Shown one piece after another: positions 1-9,221 of a stretch of DNA of 64,000 nt. The translations under genes and the position numbers were made by a program. The stretch spans positions 682,001 to 746,000 of the forward strand of contig JARGSG010000015.1 in NCBI GenBank assembly GCA_030374805.1, written 5' to 3'. The notes beneath the pieces are model-generated. The model saw nothing but the letters and a program-made list of their open reading frames with translations. It was not told the origin of the DNA and made no database searches. This DNA is from Gracilaria gracilis (lineage: Eukaryota; Rhodophyta; Florideophyceae; Gracilariales; Gracilariaceae). Positions within the stretch are counted from its first letter, which is position 1. The number at the start of each line of letters is the position of its first letter.

Positions 1-599
1 GAAAATGTCCACAGTCTCTGAGGCTATACGATGTGGGGATGAGACCATAGACGAAAGTTCTTGTGGAAACCAAGGCACGACATTTGGGTTTAGTGGAGCT
101 GCCTAGTCAAACAGTTTTGTACGTCGCACACTACAGTATTGCTGTATTCACTCTTCAGGAAGTCTCAGAGGTATCGCCATCTTCGCAGATATCCCCGGTT
201 TCCGAGTGCGGAAGAAGTAAACACATATAGCCTTCGGTTGACAGTCGGTTCAAATGAAAAGCGGAATGCAGTTAGAATGATCACGGTGTTTGAGGCCTCT
301 TGATCACTGATGCAACATGGGCATAGACTCTTAACCAGAGGGTTTGCGTTGCTTGTGTCCAGGGAACAACAGATTACTTCGGAATATTGCGCGGAGCGCT
401 CCTCCCTATATAGATTGCATAAACGCCAAACGAACAACTTCTTTGTACTGGTCCTCAGCTTCGGAACAATGCGTAGCGTTCAACCAGGTGCGATGGTCGA
501 CAATGACTTAGGAAAACTATACATGTTTCAATTCTTGTAAGCACAGCCGTTAGTGCAAACCAGTGTCGGTACTGCAATCGAAGACCGGACAAAGCTCGG
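1..599. other. Intergenic, 3' flank of SRP72
   Basis: Sequence between the window edge and the SRP72 stop codon. Only short unrelated reading frames occur on both strands, none with a recognisable domain. I see no RNA gene or repeat here. Confidence 0.5.
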
Positions 600-2702
600 C
601 TACTTCCGACCTTTCTTCCTTCTTTGCATTCGTGGTCGACTTCGTGGTGGCAAGGCATTGGCCTGAGCAGACGAGGCCTTAGACGCAGCCTTGTCGCCCA
701 TGTTTTGAGCAGCAGCTTCAGCTGATGTTGCATCAGCTCCTTGGGAACCTCGGAAAGGTGCTTGATCTCTTTTTGCTTTCTTCTTTCTGTAACCCGACCG
801 TAGTGTTTTCGGCAGCCACCTCTCTGGGTCGGGTGGAGGGCCATCTGGGTCGAAGTTCTTGGGTAATCTCTTCTTCTTGGGTTTCTTCTTTTTCTCTTGA
901 CGATGAATCGCTGTATGCAATTTGTCTTTGTCATCGATCGTGGTATCAAAAGTTCGATTCGACATGTGCCTTCGTTTTGGAGGCGGGAGCTGTTCTAGCC
1001 TTTCAGCATCTTCTGCCGTCGCACGCAAGCTCGTGCCTGGGATTGCGGATGCAATACGATCTGCTTCGTCCGGATCAAAATGTGAAGTAGCGACCACCAA
1101 TTGTGCTGTGGTGAGTGCATCGTTACTAGAAGCTTTTATACAGCCCCTAAGAATGTCAGCGCTTTCTCGATACAAGCCGTTTCTGAGAAGCATTGCAGCG
1201 AGTTCACGGCTAGCACTCGTTTTCAGATCACCACTCGTACTTGAGATTAACTTCTTCAGAAGAGATATACCATCCTGGTACTGATCACATTGCTCTAGGA
1301 AAGATGCAGCCGTGCAAATTGCAGCAGGGCTATCTGGGAACAGCTCCTGAAGCAGTTCCGCGGCCCTCTTGTGTTCACCATGCGAAGCAGCTAGCTGGAT
1401 TCTCGCTGCCCGAATAATGGGAGTGTCTACAGCTTCCAAAAGTATCTTATCAGCGTTCTTTAGCTGCCCTTTCTTGGCTTGGAGACTTGCTTCAAGCAGA
1501 CGTACAAGGGCATCGTCTGAGTAATGCACTTTCAACATCTCGATTTCAGAACGACAGGCATCGAGTCTGCCCATCTGCACAAAAAGCACTGCTCGGTTCC
1601 TGCCCATTGCCTGGCGCTGGTGTGAAGTAAGCTTTCGGACCACGTTCTTGCTGGCTGTCGTCTTCATTTTCTTCAGTCCTTCAACTAGCGCTTCATGTTG
1701 TTGTTTCGATAACGTTCTTATGTCGTCCTGGGCAACAGAAAGGGTAGATTTCTCAAGGGCGAGTTGCCCAATTGCCACAGTAAGATTGTTAGCCGCTACA
1801 GCTAGAGATGCAGCATCACACCTTCGTCCGCTAACGACTTCGTGGTATGAACGCCTGGAAGCTTCAATATTTCCGGCCATGTGATTCAAATACGCCTGTT
1901 GCACAAAAAGTGGAGCAGTTGCTTCTTCAATATCATCATCTTCCTCGTCAAGTTCGGAATTAATTAAAGCTTCCGCCTTTTCTAAACAACCCCCAGCGGT
2001 CTCGAAATCTTCTAGGGCGATATGGTTACATGCCGCATTGTATTCAATTTCGTAACTCGGCCGAAGACCATCGTGAACAGAAGAAACTTTATCGTGTGTT
2101 CGCGCGAGTATCATCGAAGCCATAGCGTTGGTTGCAAGTTCGTTAACAGCGCTTGTCAACTGCTCCAGCTCGGCTGCAGTCACTGGCGAAGCGACCGAAG
2201 CAGTTCTCGAGGTAATACCGGGCAACCTCCAACGAGAAGTCGCAGCCGGTTGCTTTTTCTCTTTGAGCGTGTCTCGTGCATGGCTCAAAAGGAGCTCATA
2301 CAGATTAGCTGCTTCTTCGTAACGCCCTGCACGATAGAGAAGCTGTGCTTTTAGTTTTTGCATGTCTTCGCCTTGCATTGGAGCCACTATATCGATCGCT
2401 TCAACCAAATGTTCGTTTCGAGCCCATGCAGCGTAAGCCTTAGCGTATATAAGCTGTTCTTGGAAGGGTGGAGACTTGGCCTGCAAGAGAGCATTAATAG
2501 ATGGAAGCGCATCATCCGATCTCCCCAAATGAATTAGCGAGAACGCACGGGCGGCATCCAGAACGTGATTGACAGACGGTGATCGTTTCTTGTTACGTTT
2601 CCGGAATTGGTTCACGCGATTTAGAACCGTTTCATATTGTCCTCGATTGAAAAGCTGCTGAAGTTCATCCACGGTGCCATCTTGAAGGTCAGAGGCGGTC
2701 AT
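600..2702 (-). CDS. SRP72: Signal recognition particle subunit SRP72
   Basis: Predicted 700-aa SRP72, the large protein of the cytosolic signal recognition particle, which binds 7S RNA together with SRP68. The N-terminal two thirds is alpha-helical and TPR-like, with repeated patterns such as GRYEEAANLYELLL. The C-terminus carries the SRP72 RNA-binding signature: a lysine-rich run, then PPPDPERWLPKTLRSGYRKK at about residues 620-640, then RGSQGADA. It ends in a basic RRKKGRK tail. The frame is open 14 codons further upstream to a TTG, but the first ATG (2702) starts MTASDLQDGTVDELQQL, which fits the family better. Length is close to the usual 650-700 aa. No intron is evident. The domain signature makes the call secure; the exact start is inferred. 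Confidence 0.95.
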   Translation of the reverse strand: MTASDLQDGTVDELQQLFNRGQYETVLNRVNQFRKRNKKRSPSVNHVLDAARAFSLIHLGRSDDALPSINALLQAKSPPFQEQLIYAKAYAAWARNEHLVEAIDIVAPMQGEDMQKLKAQLLYRAGRYEEAANLYELLLSHARDTLKEKKQPAATSRWRLPGITSRTASVASPVTAAELEQLTSAVNELATNAMASMILARTHDKVSSVHDGLRPSYEIEYNAACNHIALEDFETAGGCLEKAEALINSELDEEDDDIEEATAPLFVQQAYLNHMAGNIEASRRSYHEVVSGRRCDAASLAVAANNLTVAIGQLALEKSTLSVAQDDIRTLSKQQHEALVEGLKKMKTTASKNVVRKLTSHQRQAMGRNRAVLFVQMGRLDACRSEIEMLKVHYSDDALVRLLEASLQAKKGQLKNADKILLEAVDTPIIRAARIQLAASHGEHKRAAELLQELFPDSPAAICTAASFLEQCDQYQDGISLLKKLISSTSGDLKTSASRELAAMLLRNGLYRESADILRGCIKASSNDALTTAQLVVATSHFDPDEADRIASAIPGTSLRATAEDAERLEQLPPPKRRHMSNRTFDTTIDDKDKLHTAIHRQEKKKKPKKKRLPKNFDPDGPPPDPERWLPKTLRSGYRKKKAKRDQAPFRGSQGADATSAEAAAQNMGDKAASKASSAQANALPPRSRPRMQRRKKGRK

Positions 2703-3292
2703 AATAGATGTGGCGCTATTCACTATGGGAAGCACTACAAACAACTCGATCGTATCTGAGGTAATAAGGCGAAGGAGATTCTAGACCGTGGTCTTGCACA
2801 AAGTTTGATGAGAGAAAGAGTGCAGTTATGGCGTTACGCTATCTCAATTTCCCGGAAATTATTGTACGTGAATGCGTGATAAACTTGAATGACTCGGACG
2901 GCTCTAGAGACGAGGGTCTAGACGGAGACAACTCTTTGGAAACAAAACGATTCACAACAGATGCATTACAATAAGAAAGAACATCGACGTGAAGGCAGAC
3001 TGGCAAGCATCAACGATACCTTTGTACAAAAGTATCTACCTTCGTAGCTAGATACCCTCGATAGAATTATCAGTGCTGTGTCCGGGCGAAGACGATCGGG
3101 CAAAAGTCTGCAAAATTTGATTGATTCTGGTAGATAACCCGCTTTTGTACACGACACGTGCACTCCGTGTTCGGTCTGATAAGTTACATTGCGGACAGCC
3201 TCACCGAGTTGCTACCCAGAACCCCTTGGTTGTTCCTCAAGTCAGAACCTTGTTCTTCAGCATCCTTTTCTGCGACCGATATCGGGGTTCAC
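2703..3292. other. Divergent intergenic region SRP72 / STMP1-like
   Basis: 590 bp between the ATGs of two divergent genes, so it probably holds both promoters. No strong TATA box, repeat or conserved ORF is visible. The frame of the downstream micropeptide stays open upstream to a GTG at 3158, but without an ATG. Confidence 0.5.
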
Positions 3293-3448
3293 ATGTTCGG
3301 GAACACTATCACTTTTGCCGTGGGAGTTGGCGTCGGGATATACGTTGCCCAGAATTACGATATCCCGGAGATAAAGTCAATGGTTTCAAGGGGGATCAAG
3401 ATGCTTCGCAGTTTGGAAAAAGCGGCTCGCAAGGACGATGAATCTTAA
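3293..3448 (+). CDS. STMP1-like mitochondrial micropeptide (DUF4535 type)
   Basis: A 51-aa protein starting at the only ATG in this frame. It has one short hydrophobic segment (residues about 4-20, ending GVGVGIYVAQNYDIP) followed by an amphipathic basic helix ending KAARKDDES. The segment IYVAQNYDIP closely matches the hallmark of the short transmembrane mitochondrial protein 1 family (animal STMP1/MM47 and plant homologues), which is normally about 45-60 aa and sits in the mitochondrial inner membrane near respiratory complexes. The size, the single N-terminal helix and the AQNYDIP motif all agree. It is divergent from SRP72 and convergent with the glutamate kinase gene. A 5' extension through a spliced exon cannot be excluded. 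Confidence 0.8.
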   Translation: MFGNTITFAVGVGVGIYVAQNYDIPEIKSMVSRGIKMLRSLEKAARKDDES

Positions 3449-3837
3449 TGAATAGTTTCTTTCCTCTCTTCCTTGTTGCTCAGATCATCTATTAAGGTTG
3501 TGATGGGATGAATATCAGAAATTGCGTTTTTTGGGTGAAGTCTTGACGAATGATAGACTGAGGGATAGAGACGGGACTTGAATTCAACAACAGGCCACAC
3601 GACAGAAGACAAGCAAATAGTGCGCACAGAAGGAGACTCTGGTTCGTCTTCTGGAATTTTATTTCTTGTTCCATGACTTTCCTGCACTACAACTCAACTT
3701 AGCTCCGAAACACATACCATCCAAGCAGATCAGTTGCAACGAGTGTTGGTTCAAGTGCGGCTGGACCGCGCGGCCAAGGAAAGAAATGGTTACATCGATT
3801 GAGCTTCAAAACTGTGCATGTGGTACGCATAGAGGGA
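3449..3837. other. Intergenic between convergent genes
   Basis: About 390 bp of shared 3' flank of the STMP1-like gene and glutamate 5-kinase. Only short overlapping frames without family resemblance are present; I see nothing functional beyond presumed 3' UTRs. Confidence 0.5.
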
Positions 3838-5112
3838 TCAGTTCAGTATACCAACCAACAAAGCCAAATTGTCACCAGCCACCACAACGTCCTTGACTGG
3901 AAAGCAAAGGATCTTGGAGATCTCATGCCCACTCTTCCCGCCATACTTGTTGAGAAACTGACTTGAATAGTTACACAAACCCCGTGCTAGCTCCATTCCG
4001 CTTTCTGTGCATATTGTCACCGCGGAGTTCTCGTCAAAATCTTTCACACAGCGTATCACTCCGTTAGTTAGCAAAGAGTAACCCACTCGTAACATCGATT
4101 CCGCTGATTTGTTGATTCTTATCTCCCCACGGGGCGGCAGGCAATTTGAGATCCACTTTTTCCGCTCTACGGCAAGCGGGGTTCCCAACGGCTCGAACAC
4201 TGTACCGCACTTGTTCTCCGAGTTTCTCACAAAGTGCACCGCACGTGACGGGTAACGTCCATGTATGAGACAGACTCGTACGCCGGCCGCTGTTGCGAGC
4301 CGAGCCGCTGTGATTTTTGTCTTCATGCCCCCTGTACCCCATTGCGTTCCTGTCGTATTGGATGAAAGATTGACATGCAGATACTCAATGTTTTCGACAA
4401 CATCAATAGGCTTGGCGGTTTTATCCACACGAGGATTCGCTGTGTACAGCTGATCAACGTCAGTGAGCAAAAACAACCATTCTGCACCCACAGAGGTACT
4501 TACCAACGCGGATAACCAATCGTTGTCCCCATATTTTAGTTCTTCAGTCGCTGTTGTATCGTTCTCGTTCACGATTGGGATGACCCCCATTCTCAACAAA
4601 GAAGAAAGTGTATTCTTGGCATTGATGTACTGATATTCGCTACTCAGATCTCCACTGGTCAGGAGAATCTGTGCCACTTTTTGGTTCGCCATACCCATGA
4701 GCGCATCATACGTCCGCATCAGTACGCTTTGGCCAACTGCGGCGTACGCTTGAATGTCAGCTAGAATTTTAGCGCGCTCTTCCGCAGATGTAGCATCCGC
4801 AACTTTTGGGCGTTTAGAGACACCTAGCTCTCTACACCCAACACCCACGGCTCCTGAAGTAACCAGAATTACGTCATATCCGTCTCGACGAAGAGTCAAA
4901 AGGGTGTCTACGAGCAAGCCAATCGACGAAACTGCAAGTTCACCTGACCCATTGCTCAGTCCTTTTCCAGCGGCAGAAGATATGGTGGAAGTGTCGGCGG
5001 TATTCTGATCTCGCATTAGCGTTGACGTCCCAATTTTAACAACGATTATTGGTCGTGGTGATACAGAGAAAACAGAATCGCTTAGCGAGTCGGACATATC
5101 GATTTGTCCCAT
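3838..5112 (-). CDS. Glutamate 5-kinase with C-terminal PUA domain
   Basis: 424-aa gamma-glutamyl kinase, which phosphorylates glutamate in the first step of proline synthesis. The amino-acid kinase domain covers about residues 20-300: VVKIGTSTL (nucleotide/phosphate binding), VTSGAVGVG, NENDTTATEELKYGDNDW (glutamate site) and LLTDVDQLYTANP. A PUA domain follows (about 315-410), seen in GEIRINKSAESMLRVG and GLCNYSS. The architecture is the monofunctional bacterial/yeast Pro1 type; no gamma-glutamyl phosphate reductase part is fused or adjacent, unlike plant and animal P5CS. The start is the first ATG (MGQIDMSDS); the frame is open two codons upstream to a TTG. No transit peptide is obvious, suggesting a cytosolic enzyme. 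Confidence 0.95.
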   Translation of the reverse strand: MGQIDMSDSLSDSVFSVSPRPIIVVKIGTSTLMRDQNTADTSTISSAAGKGLSNGSGELAVSSIGLLVDTLLTLRRDGYDVILVTSGAVGVGCRELGVSKRPKVADATSAEERAKILADIQAYAAVGQSVLMRTYDALMGMANQKVAQILLTSGDLSSEYQYINAKNTLSSLLRMGVIPIVNENDTTATEELKYGDNDWLSALVSTSVGAEWLFLLTDVDQLYTANPRVDKTAKPIDVVENIEYLHVNLSSNTTGTQWGTGGMKTKITAARLATAAGVRVCLIHGRYPSRAVHFVRNSENKCGTVFEPLGTPLAVERKKWISNCLPPRGEIRINKSAESMLRVGYSLLTNGVIRCVKDFDENSAVTICTESGMELARGLCNYSSQFLNKYGGKSGHEISKILCFPVKDVVVAGDNLALLVGILN

Positions 5113-6204
5113 TTGCAAGTTGTCTGAGAGTGAGTGAGCGTGGGAACTTCAAGAATAGAAAGCGGAGCTCAATAGATTGTCTTCTTGACTAGAGCACTCC
5201 GAGATCGCAATGGATGCGAGCCAGACGGGTGTTAGAGATTCCTGTCTGTATTCTGCAATTTGGAATCTTGCGAAGGTAGAACAGAGAAGCGGTCGGGCCA
5301 AGTGCTAGTGAACGGCCAGTCGTCCGTTGCTCATGGATATCCAAATACTGTACTGGCGCCACCCAGCTTCTCTCAAGATATGCCAGTACGTCACTAGTAC
5401 CTGTATACTGGCAGTACCAACGGTAACCCTTTAACGCTACCGGTCGTTTCCCCAGCTGTGAACCCAATACAACTGCCCCTAAAAAATGATGTGCGAGCAA
5501 AAATTGGCACACTTGGGGTCGCGTACAGCTACGCACTGCGTATGTGTACGCTTTGTAATCATTCTGATTCTTCACAAGTGTGTGCTGCCAAAGCAGAATC
5601 ATACGCTTGATGCAGAACTGAAAGAGGTAGTTGAGTTTGAGAAACAAGTTGTCACCCACCGTGCTCTGTCACCATTTTGGAAGAAAATCCCGTAAGTGCT
5701 GAGGATTCCTATACTTCATATCTACATATAACCGTTTCTCCTAATGAAGGCCAAGAGCTTCGACGGTGACTGCTTTATCATTTGTCTCCTGTGGAGCAGG
5801 TAGCTGGTTTCTTCGCGACACTTAGTGAGTTGTTTGAAGCAAGTGCCGAGCACGACAGAGCATGCTCCACTCTTTGTATGTAAATTGAACGAGATGTAGC
5901 AACAGCATGAAATGTACGTGACCTGGTGTACGCTGTCTACTACGTGTAGCCAACTGGAACAAACGGAACCCCCGATCACCCACAAGGGAATCCTCTTAAT
6001 TCTATCATTCTGCCAAGAGAATGATTCTATAAATATGCGCTCCACATACATTTTTTTATAGTCACCGGTGTAATCGCTGAGAAAAGACTCTTACTAGAAC
6101 ATTCAGGTGTGGCACAAACTATGCGAAAGCCTCCGTATCTTTTAGGCGAGACGACACATACTAGTATCCCCTCCGAATGCTGCCCACATTCCTGACAAAC
6201 TACC
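5113..6204. other. Intergenic, promoter of glutamate kinase and 3' flank of linker gene
   Basis: About 1.1 kb without a supported gene. It contains a cluster of short inverted elements: GTACTGGC at 5350-5357 pairs with GCCAGTAC at 5382-5389, a related ACTGGCAGTACC follows at 5408-5419, and CCAACGG (a MYB-core hexamer in context) lies at about 5416-5422, roughly 300 bp upstream of the kinase ATG. Several short frames are open but none resembles a known family. Confidence 0.45.
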
Positions 6205-7782
6205 TTACCCCCCAATGGTCATTTCAGACCCGTCACCCGGGAACGATGACATACCCTTACCAGAAAGGAAGTCCTTTCCAGCCGCCTTCTTCTCTTCTTC
6301 CATTTCTTCCATAAGTTCCTTCGGCAACCTACCAACATCTTTGAATTCCCTCTTAGTAGACACAACGATCGGTTTAGGCGGAATGACACCACTATCATCC
6401 TTCTCGACATCAATGTCTCCCGGCAAAATACTAGGGTCCACCTTAATCTCCTCTCCCTCAGCCGCAGCCGGAACAGCGGTAGCGACACCGGACGGCTGAA
6501 TGACGACCGGACCAGTCTCCACAGGCTCTTCTTCCACGACAGGGAACTCCAAGCCCTCCAGCTCGTAGATCATCGGCTGCGGGGTGAGCGCAGGCTTCTC
6601 TCTCTCGGCGGAAAGTACGGTGATACGACGCTCAATGTCAACGACAAGTTGCTTGACGCGCTCAAGCTCCTCCTCCTTCTTCGAAACGTCTGTGGCCGGT
6701 CGTCGCGTTGGTCCGTTAATAGCATCGACGCCAGAAGGACCCCATTCGCCCATGGGCGCGCCCTCATATTGACCAGGGAACACCTTCACAGCGCCGTTGC
6801 CGTAGTTTCGGCCATACAGCGGGGTGATATCCATATCCTTCACCATTGCCTTGAACGGATCAATGATATCACGTGAATTATCGAGCTCTGCATACGCCTG
6901 GTCAAGTTCAATCTGCAGTTGATATGCCCTAGCCTGCGCAATGTCAAGCTCGTTGATGAAGCGCTCCAGCGACACGGGTGGAAGGTCATATTTCTTCGAA
7001 GGATGCTGGCCGTTGGGAATGGGCGGCAATCCATCCACAACGGAGTAGGCTGGAGTGGGTACATTGGCAGCCAGCGACGTGACGAGCATCTGCGGCTTGA
7101 ACTTGTCGGATCCCGCAAAGCCACCTTGGATGGTACACATGCGGTTAAACTGGTTGATGGGCGCATAAGTGCCGCGGAAGCGGGTGAACGGGAAGATATC
7201 TTCGCCAAAGACTTCGTCGTACTCCGGGTCATCAAAGTACGAGTCTATCTCAGCGTCATAGCCGCCAGCGGCAAAAATCTTAAAGTGCTTGGAATACTCT
7301 ACCTGGTTCAGTGGCGCGCGCCCCATAAAGTGCTTAAAGTTAAGCTCAATGAAGCGGAACTGCGTAACTCTGTCAAAAAAGCGCTGGCGATAAGTGTCGG
7401 ACTTGGCGACGGCCCTCGCAAACTCCTTGGCGGTGATGCGTCCACAGCGGTAGTTAGACTCGGCGGTGTAAAACTGGGCGCGCTCCTCCTCCATGAGGTA
7501 GGCATTTCCGAACAGTTGGCGAAGCGCAGTGGCGATGACGACCTCCTTGTCCTCTTCCGTGAGCGACATGGGGCGGTCCTTGAACAGGTAGCGCGTGATG
7601 GAATAAGGCGCCTGCGACACGCGGTCCAACCCGCCGGAGTAGGTCTGGAACTCGACGGCCATGGTGGTGCGCGCGGGCGCGGCCGCCCGCGCGGCCGGGC
7701 GCGCAGCCGGCGCGCGCGACGGCGCGAAGCTGGAACGCGACGACGAGGAAGAAGCGACAGGAAGCGCGGACACGAACGCCAT
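6205..7782 (-). CDS. Phycobilisome linker polypeptide, plastid-targeted
   Basis: 525-aa nuclear-encoded phycobilisome linker. Residues 1 to about 41 are Ala/Ser/Arg/Pro-rich with almost no acid, beginning MAFVSALP, as expected of a red algal plastid transit peptide. A PBS linker domain (PF00427 type) spans about 60-205 with FGNAYLMEEERAQFYTAES, RFIELNFKHFMGRAPLNQ and GYDAEIDSYFDDPEYDEVFG. Such domains sit inside phycobiliprotein hexamers and set rod or rod-core assembly. Unusually, about 320 further residues follow: two probable coiled coils (about 281-305 and 368-395), then an acidic Pro/Glu region with several short motifs and a Gly-rich end. This extension probably contacts other antenna or core parts. 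Rod versus rod-core class cannot be decided here. It is the strongest taxonomic marker in the window. Confidence 0.93.
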   Translation of the reverse strand: MAFVSALPVASSSSSRSSFAPSRAPAARPAARAAAPARTTMAVEFQTYSGGLDRVSQAPYSITRYLFKDRPMSLTEEDKEVVIATALRQLFGNAYLMEEERAQFYTAESNYRCGRITAKEFARAVAKSDTYRQRFFDRVTQFRFIELNFKHFMGRAPLNQVEYSKHFKIFAAGGYDAEIDSYFDDPEYDEVFGEDIFPFTRFRGTYAPINQFNRMCTIQGGFAGSDKFKPQMLVTSLAANVPTPAYSVVDGLPPIPNGQHPSKKYDLPPVSLERFINELDIAQARAYQLQIELDQAYAELDNSRDIIDPFKAMVKDMDITPLYGRNYGNGAVKVFPGQYEGAPMGEWGPSGVDAINGPTRRPATDVSKKEEELERVKQLVVDIERRITVLSAEREKPALTPQPMIYELEGLEFPVVEEEPVETGPVVIQPSGVATAVPAAAEGEEIKVDPSILPGDIDVEKDDSGVIPPKPIVVSTKREFKDVGRLPKELMEEMEEEKKAAGKDFLSGKGMSSFPGDGSEMTIGG

Positions 7783-7979
7783 ATTGGAGCGACGACACGC
7801 GACGGAGTAGCACGCAGCGCACTCGCTCGTGCTCGAGACGGAGAGAAAGCGCCGCGGGCGATGGAGGCGTGGCGCTCACTGAGCGGGTTTACCAACGCGA
7901 GCTCCCCCACCGATGACAGCGAGCTGCGGCGCAGATACGCGCGCCACCACAAGATATACCCTGCTGTAAGCGGCGGTGC

Positions 7980-8861
7980 TTACACCTCATCCAGTCCGGG
8001 CGGAAACGCGCTCGGGAGGCGCGGCAGCGGCAGCACCAGCACCAGCCACCACGGCGCGAAGCGGCTGGGAACGGTGCCGAAGGCGTCGTCGACGTTGCGG
8101 CGCAGCCCGCGGTGAAACGGGCCGGCGAAGCGGCCCCACGCCGGCGGCGCGTCGGCGCGTCGGCGCAGCGCCACGCCCTCCAGCCACTCGACGGTGGTCT
8201 GCGCGGTGGCGAGCAGGAAGGCGTTCCACGCGCACAGCGATCCGAGCGCGATGGCGAGCGCGGCGCCGCCCACCGCCGCCGCGAACAGCGCGTCGGCGCG
8301 CCGCGCACGCGCGTACAGCTGCGCGGCCGTGGCGGATGCCAGCGCGCTGCCCGCCGCCGCGCTCAGCACGAAGCGGAAGAAGAAGGGGTAGTTGTCGCGC
8401 GCAATGCACGTGCCCAGCGCGGGGCAGTGGTGACACAGCCGCGCGAAGCACGCGTTGCACAGCGTGCAATGGTGCGCGCGCGGCGGCTTGTGCCGCTCGC
8501 ACACGCCACAGAAGCGCCAGCGCTGGCTGCGGATGACGGCGGCGGCGCCCTTGGGCGCGGGCGCGGGGACGATATGCGCGGGCGGCGCGTCCGGCGTGCC
8601 GGGCGGCGTGAGCAGACACAGCGCGTAGTTGAGCAGCACGCTGAGCAGCAGGTAGGCCGAGGCGGCGGTGTGCAGCAGCGCGACGGGCGCGCTGTGCGTG
8701 CGGAAGATGAGCGGCAGCAGCACGCGCGCGTACACCAGCGTGGCGCACAGCAGCAGCGACAGCGTGAGCGCGATGTACGCCGTGCGAAGCAGCCAGTTGA
8801 GCCGCTCCAGCAGCCGCTCCAGCCGCAGCAGCGCGCGCGGCAGCGCGTGTGAGCCGTCCAT
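7980..8861 (-). CDS. DHHC-family palmitoyltransferase with CHHC signature
   Basis: 293-aa polytopic membrane protein of the zDHHC S-acyltransferase family, which transfers palmitate to cysteines on Golgi/ER or plasma membranes. The cysteine-rich domain matches C-x2-C-x9-HC-x2-C-x4-xHHC-x5-C-x4-N at every position (CGVCERHKPPRAHHC, then CHHCPALGTC, then ARDNYPFF). However, the Asp of DHHC is Cys (TGT codon at 8433-8435, residue 143). The catalytic Cys146 is kept. Two hydrophobic helices precede the domain and two follow it. The ATG at 8861 is preferred; the frame extends 26 codons upstream to a weaker start. The gene is extremely GC-rich, so several long antisense frames over it are composition artefacts. 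Family call is firm; activity is uncertain because of the Asp loss. Confidence 0.88.
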   Translation of the reverse strand: MDGSHALPRALLRLERLLERLNWLLRTAYIALTLSLLLCATLVYARVLLPLIFRTHSAPVALLHTAASAYLLLSVLLNYALCLLTPPGTPDAPPAHIVPAPAPKGAAAVIRSQRWRFCGVCERHKPPRAHHCTLCNACFARLCHHCPALGTCIARDNYPFFFRFVLSAAAGSALASATAAQLYARARRADALFAAAVGGAALAIALGSLCAWNAFLLATAQTTVEWLEGVALRRRADAPPAWGRFAGPFHRGLRRNVDDAFGTVPSRFAPWWLVLVLPLPRLPSAFPPGLDEV

Positions 8862-9221
8862 GCGCGCGGTGCTCGCTCTCACTCCACAGACGGCGCCTGA
8901 GTGTGGCCGTCTTCCTCCTCCTCTTCCCCTCCGCTTCACCCATCGTCATTATCAAGCGCCAACACCGCACGGCACTGGCAGCAGTGCTTTGCTGTAAGCC
9001 ACGGCTACGCCACGTGGCGCCCGTTCATTCGCGCTCGACACCACGCCAAAAAGCCACCGAAACCCTGCAGCTGCACAGCTCCCTTCTCTCCCAAGCAGCA
9101 AGATACACCTCCGCACCCGCACTACGGAGTTCGTAGATACGCGCAGAGCCGCAACCTCGTCAATCGCCATCTCCCGCCGGCCTCCCGTCCCCATCCCGCC
9201 ACCGCCACTGCCACCGCCATC
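8862..9221. promoter_or_regulatory. Divergent promoter region
   Basis: 360 bp between the ATGs of the palmitoyltransferase and the LP-repeat protein gene, presumably a shared bidirectional promoter. It is rich in CT/CCG runs on the + strand. No canonical TATA box stands out. Confidence 0.4.

Noticed and set aside
6027-6215. Zinc-ribbon-like 62-codon frame with CxxC and CxxxxC just after the linker gene
   Set aside because: It overlaps the linker stop, lacks a second proper Cys pair and resembles no known ribbon family; probably chance.
7987-8970. Long frames in other phases over the palmitoyltransferase gene, both strands
   Set aside because: Same GC artefact; no motif, while the annotated phase has a complete zinc-binding signature.
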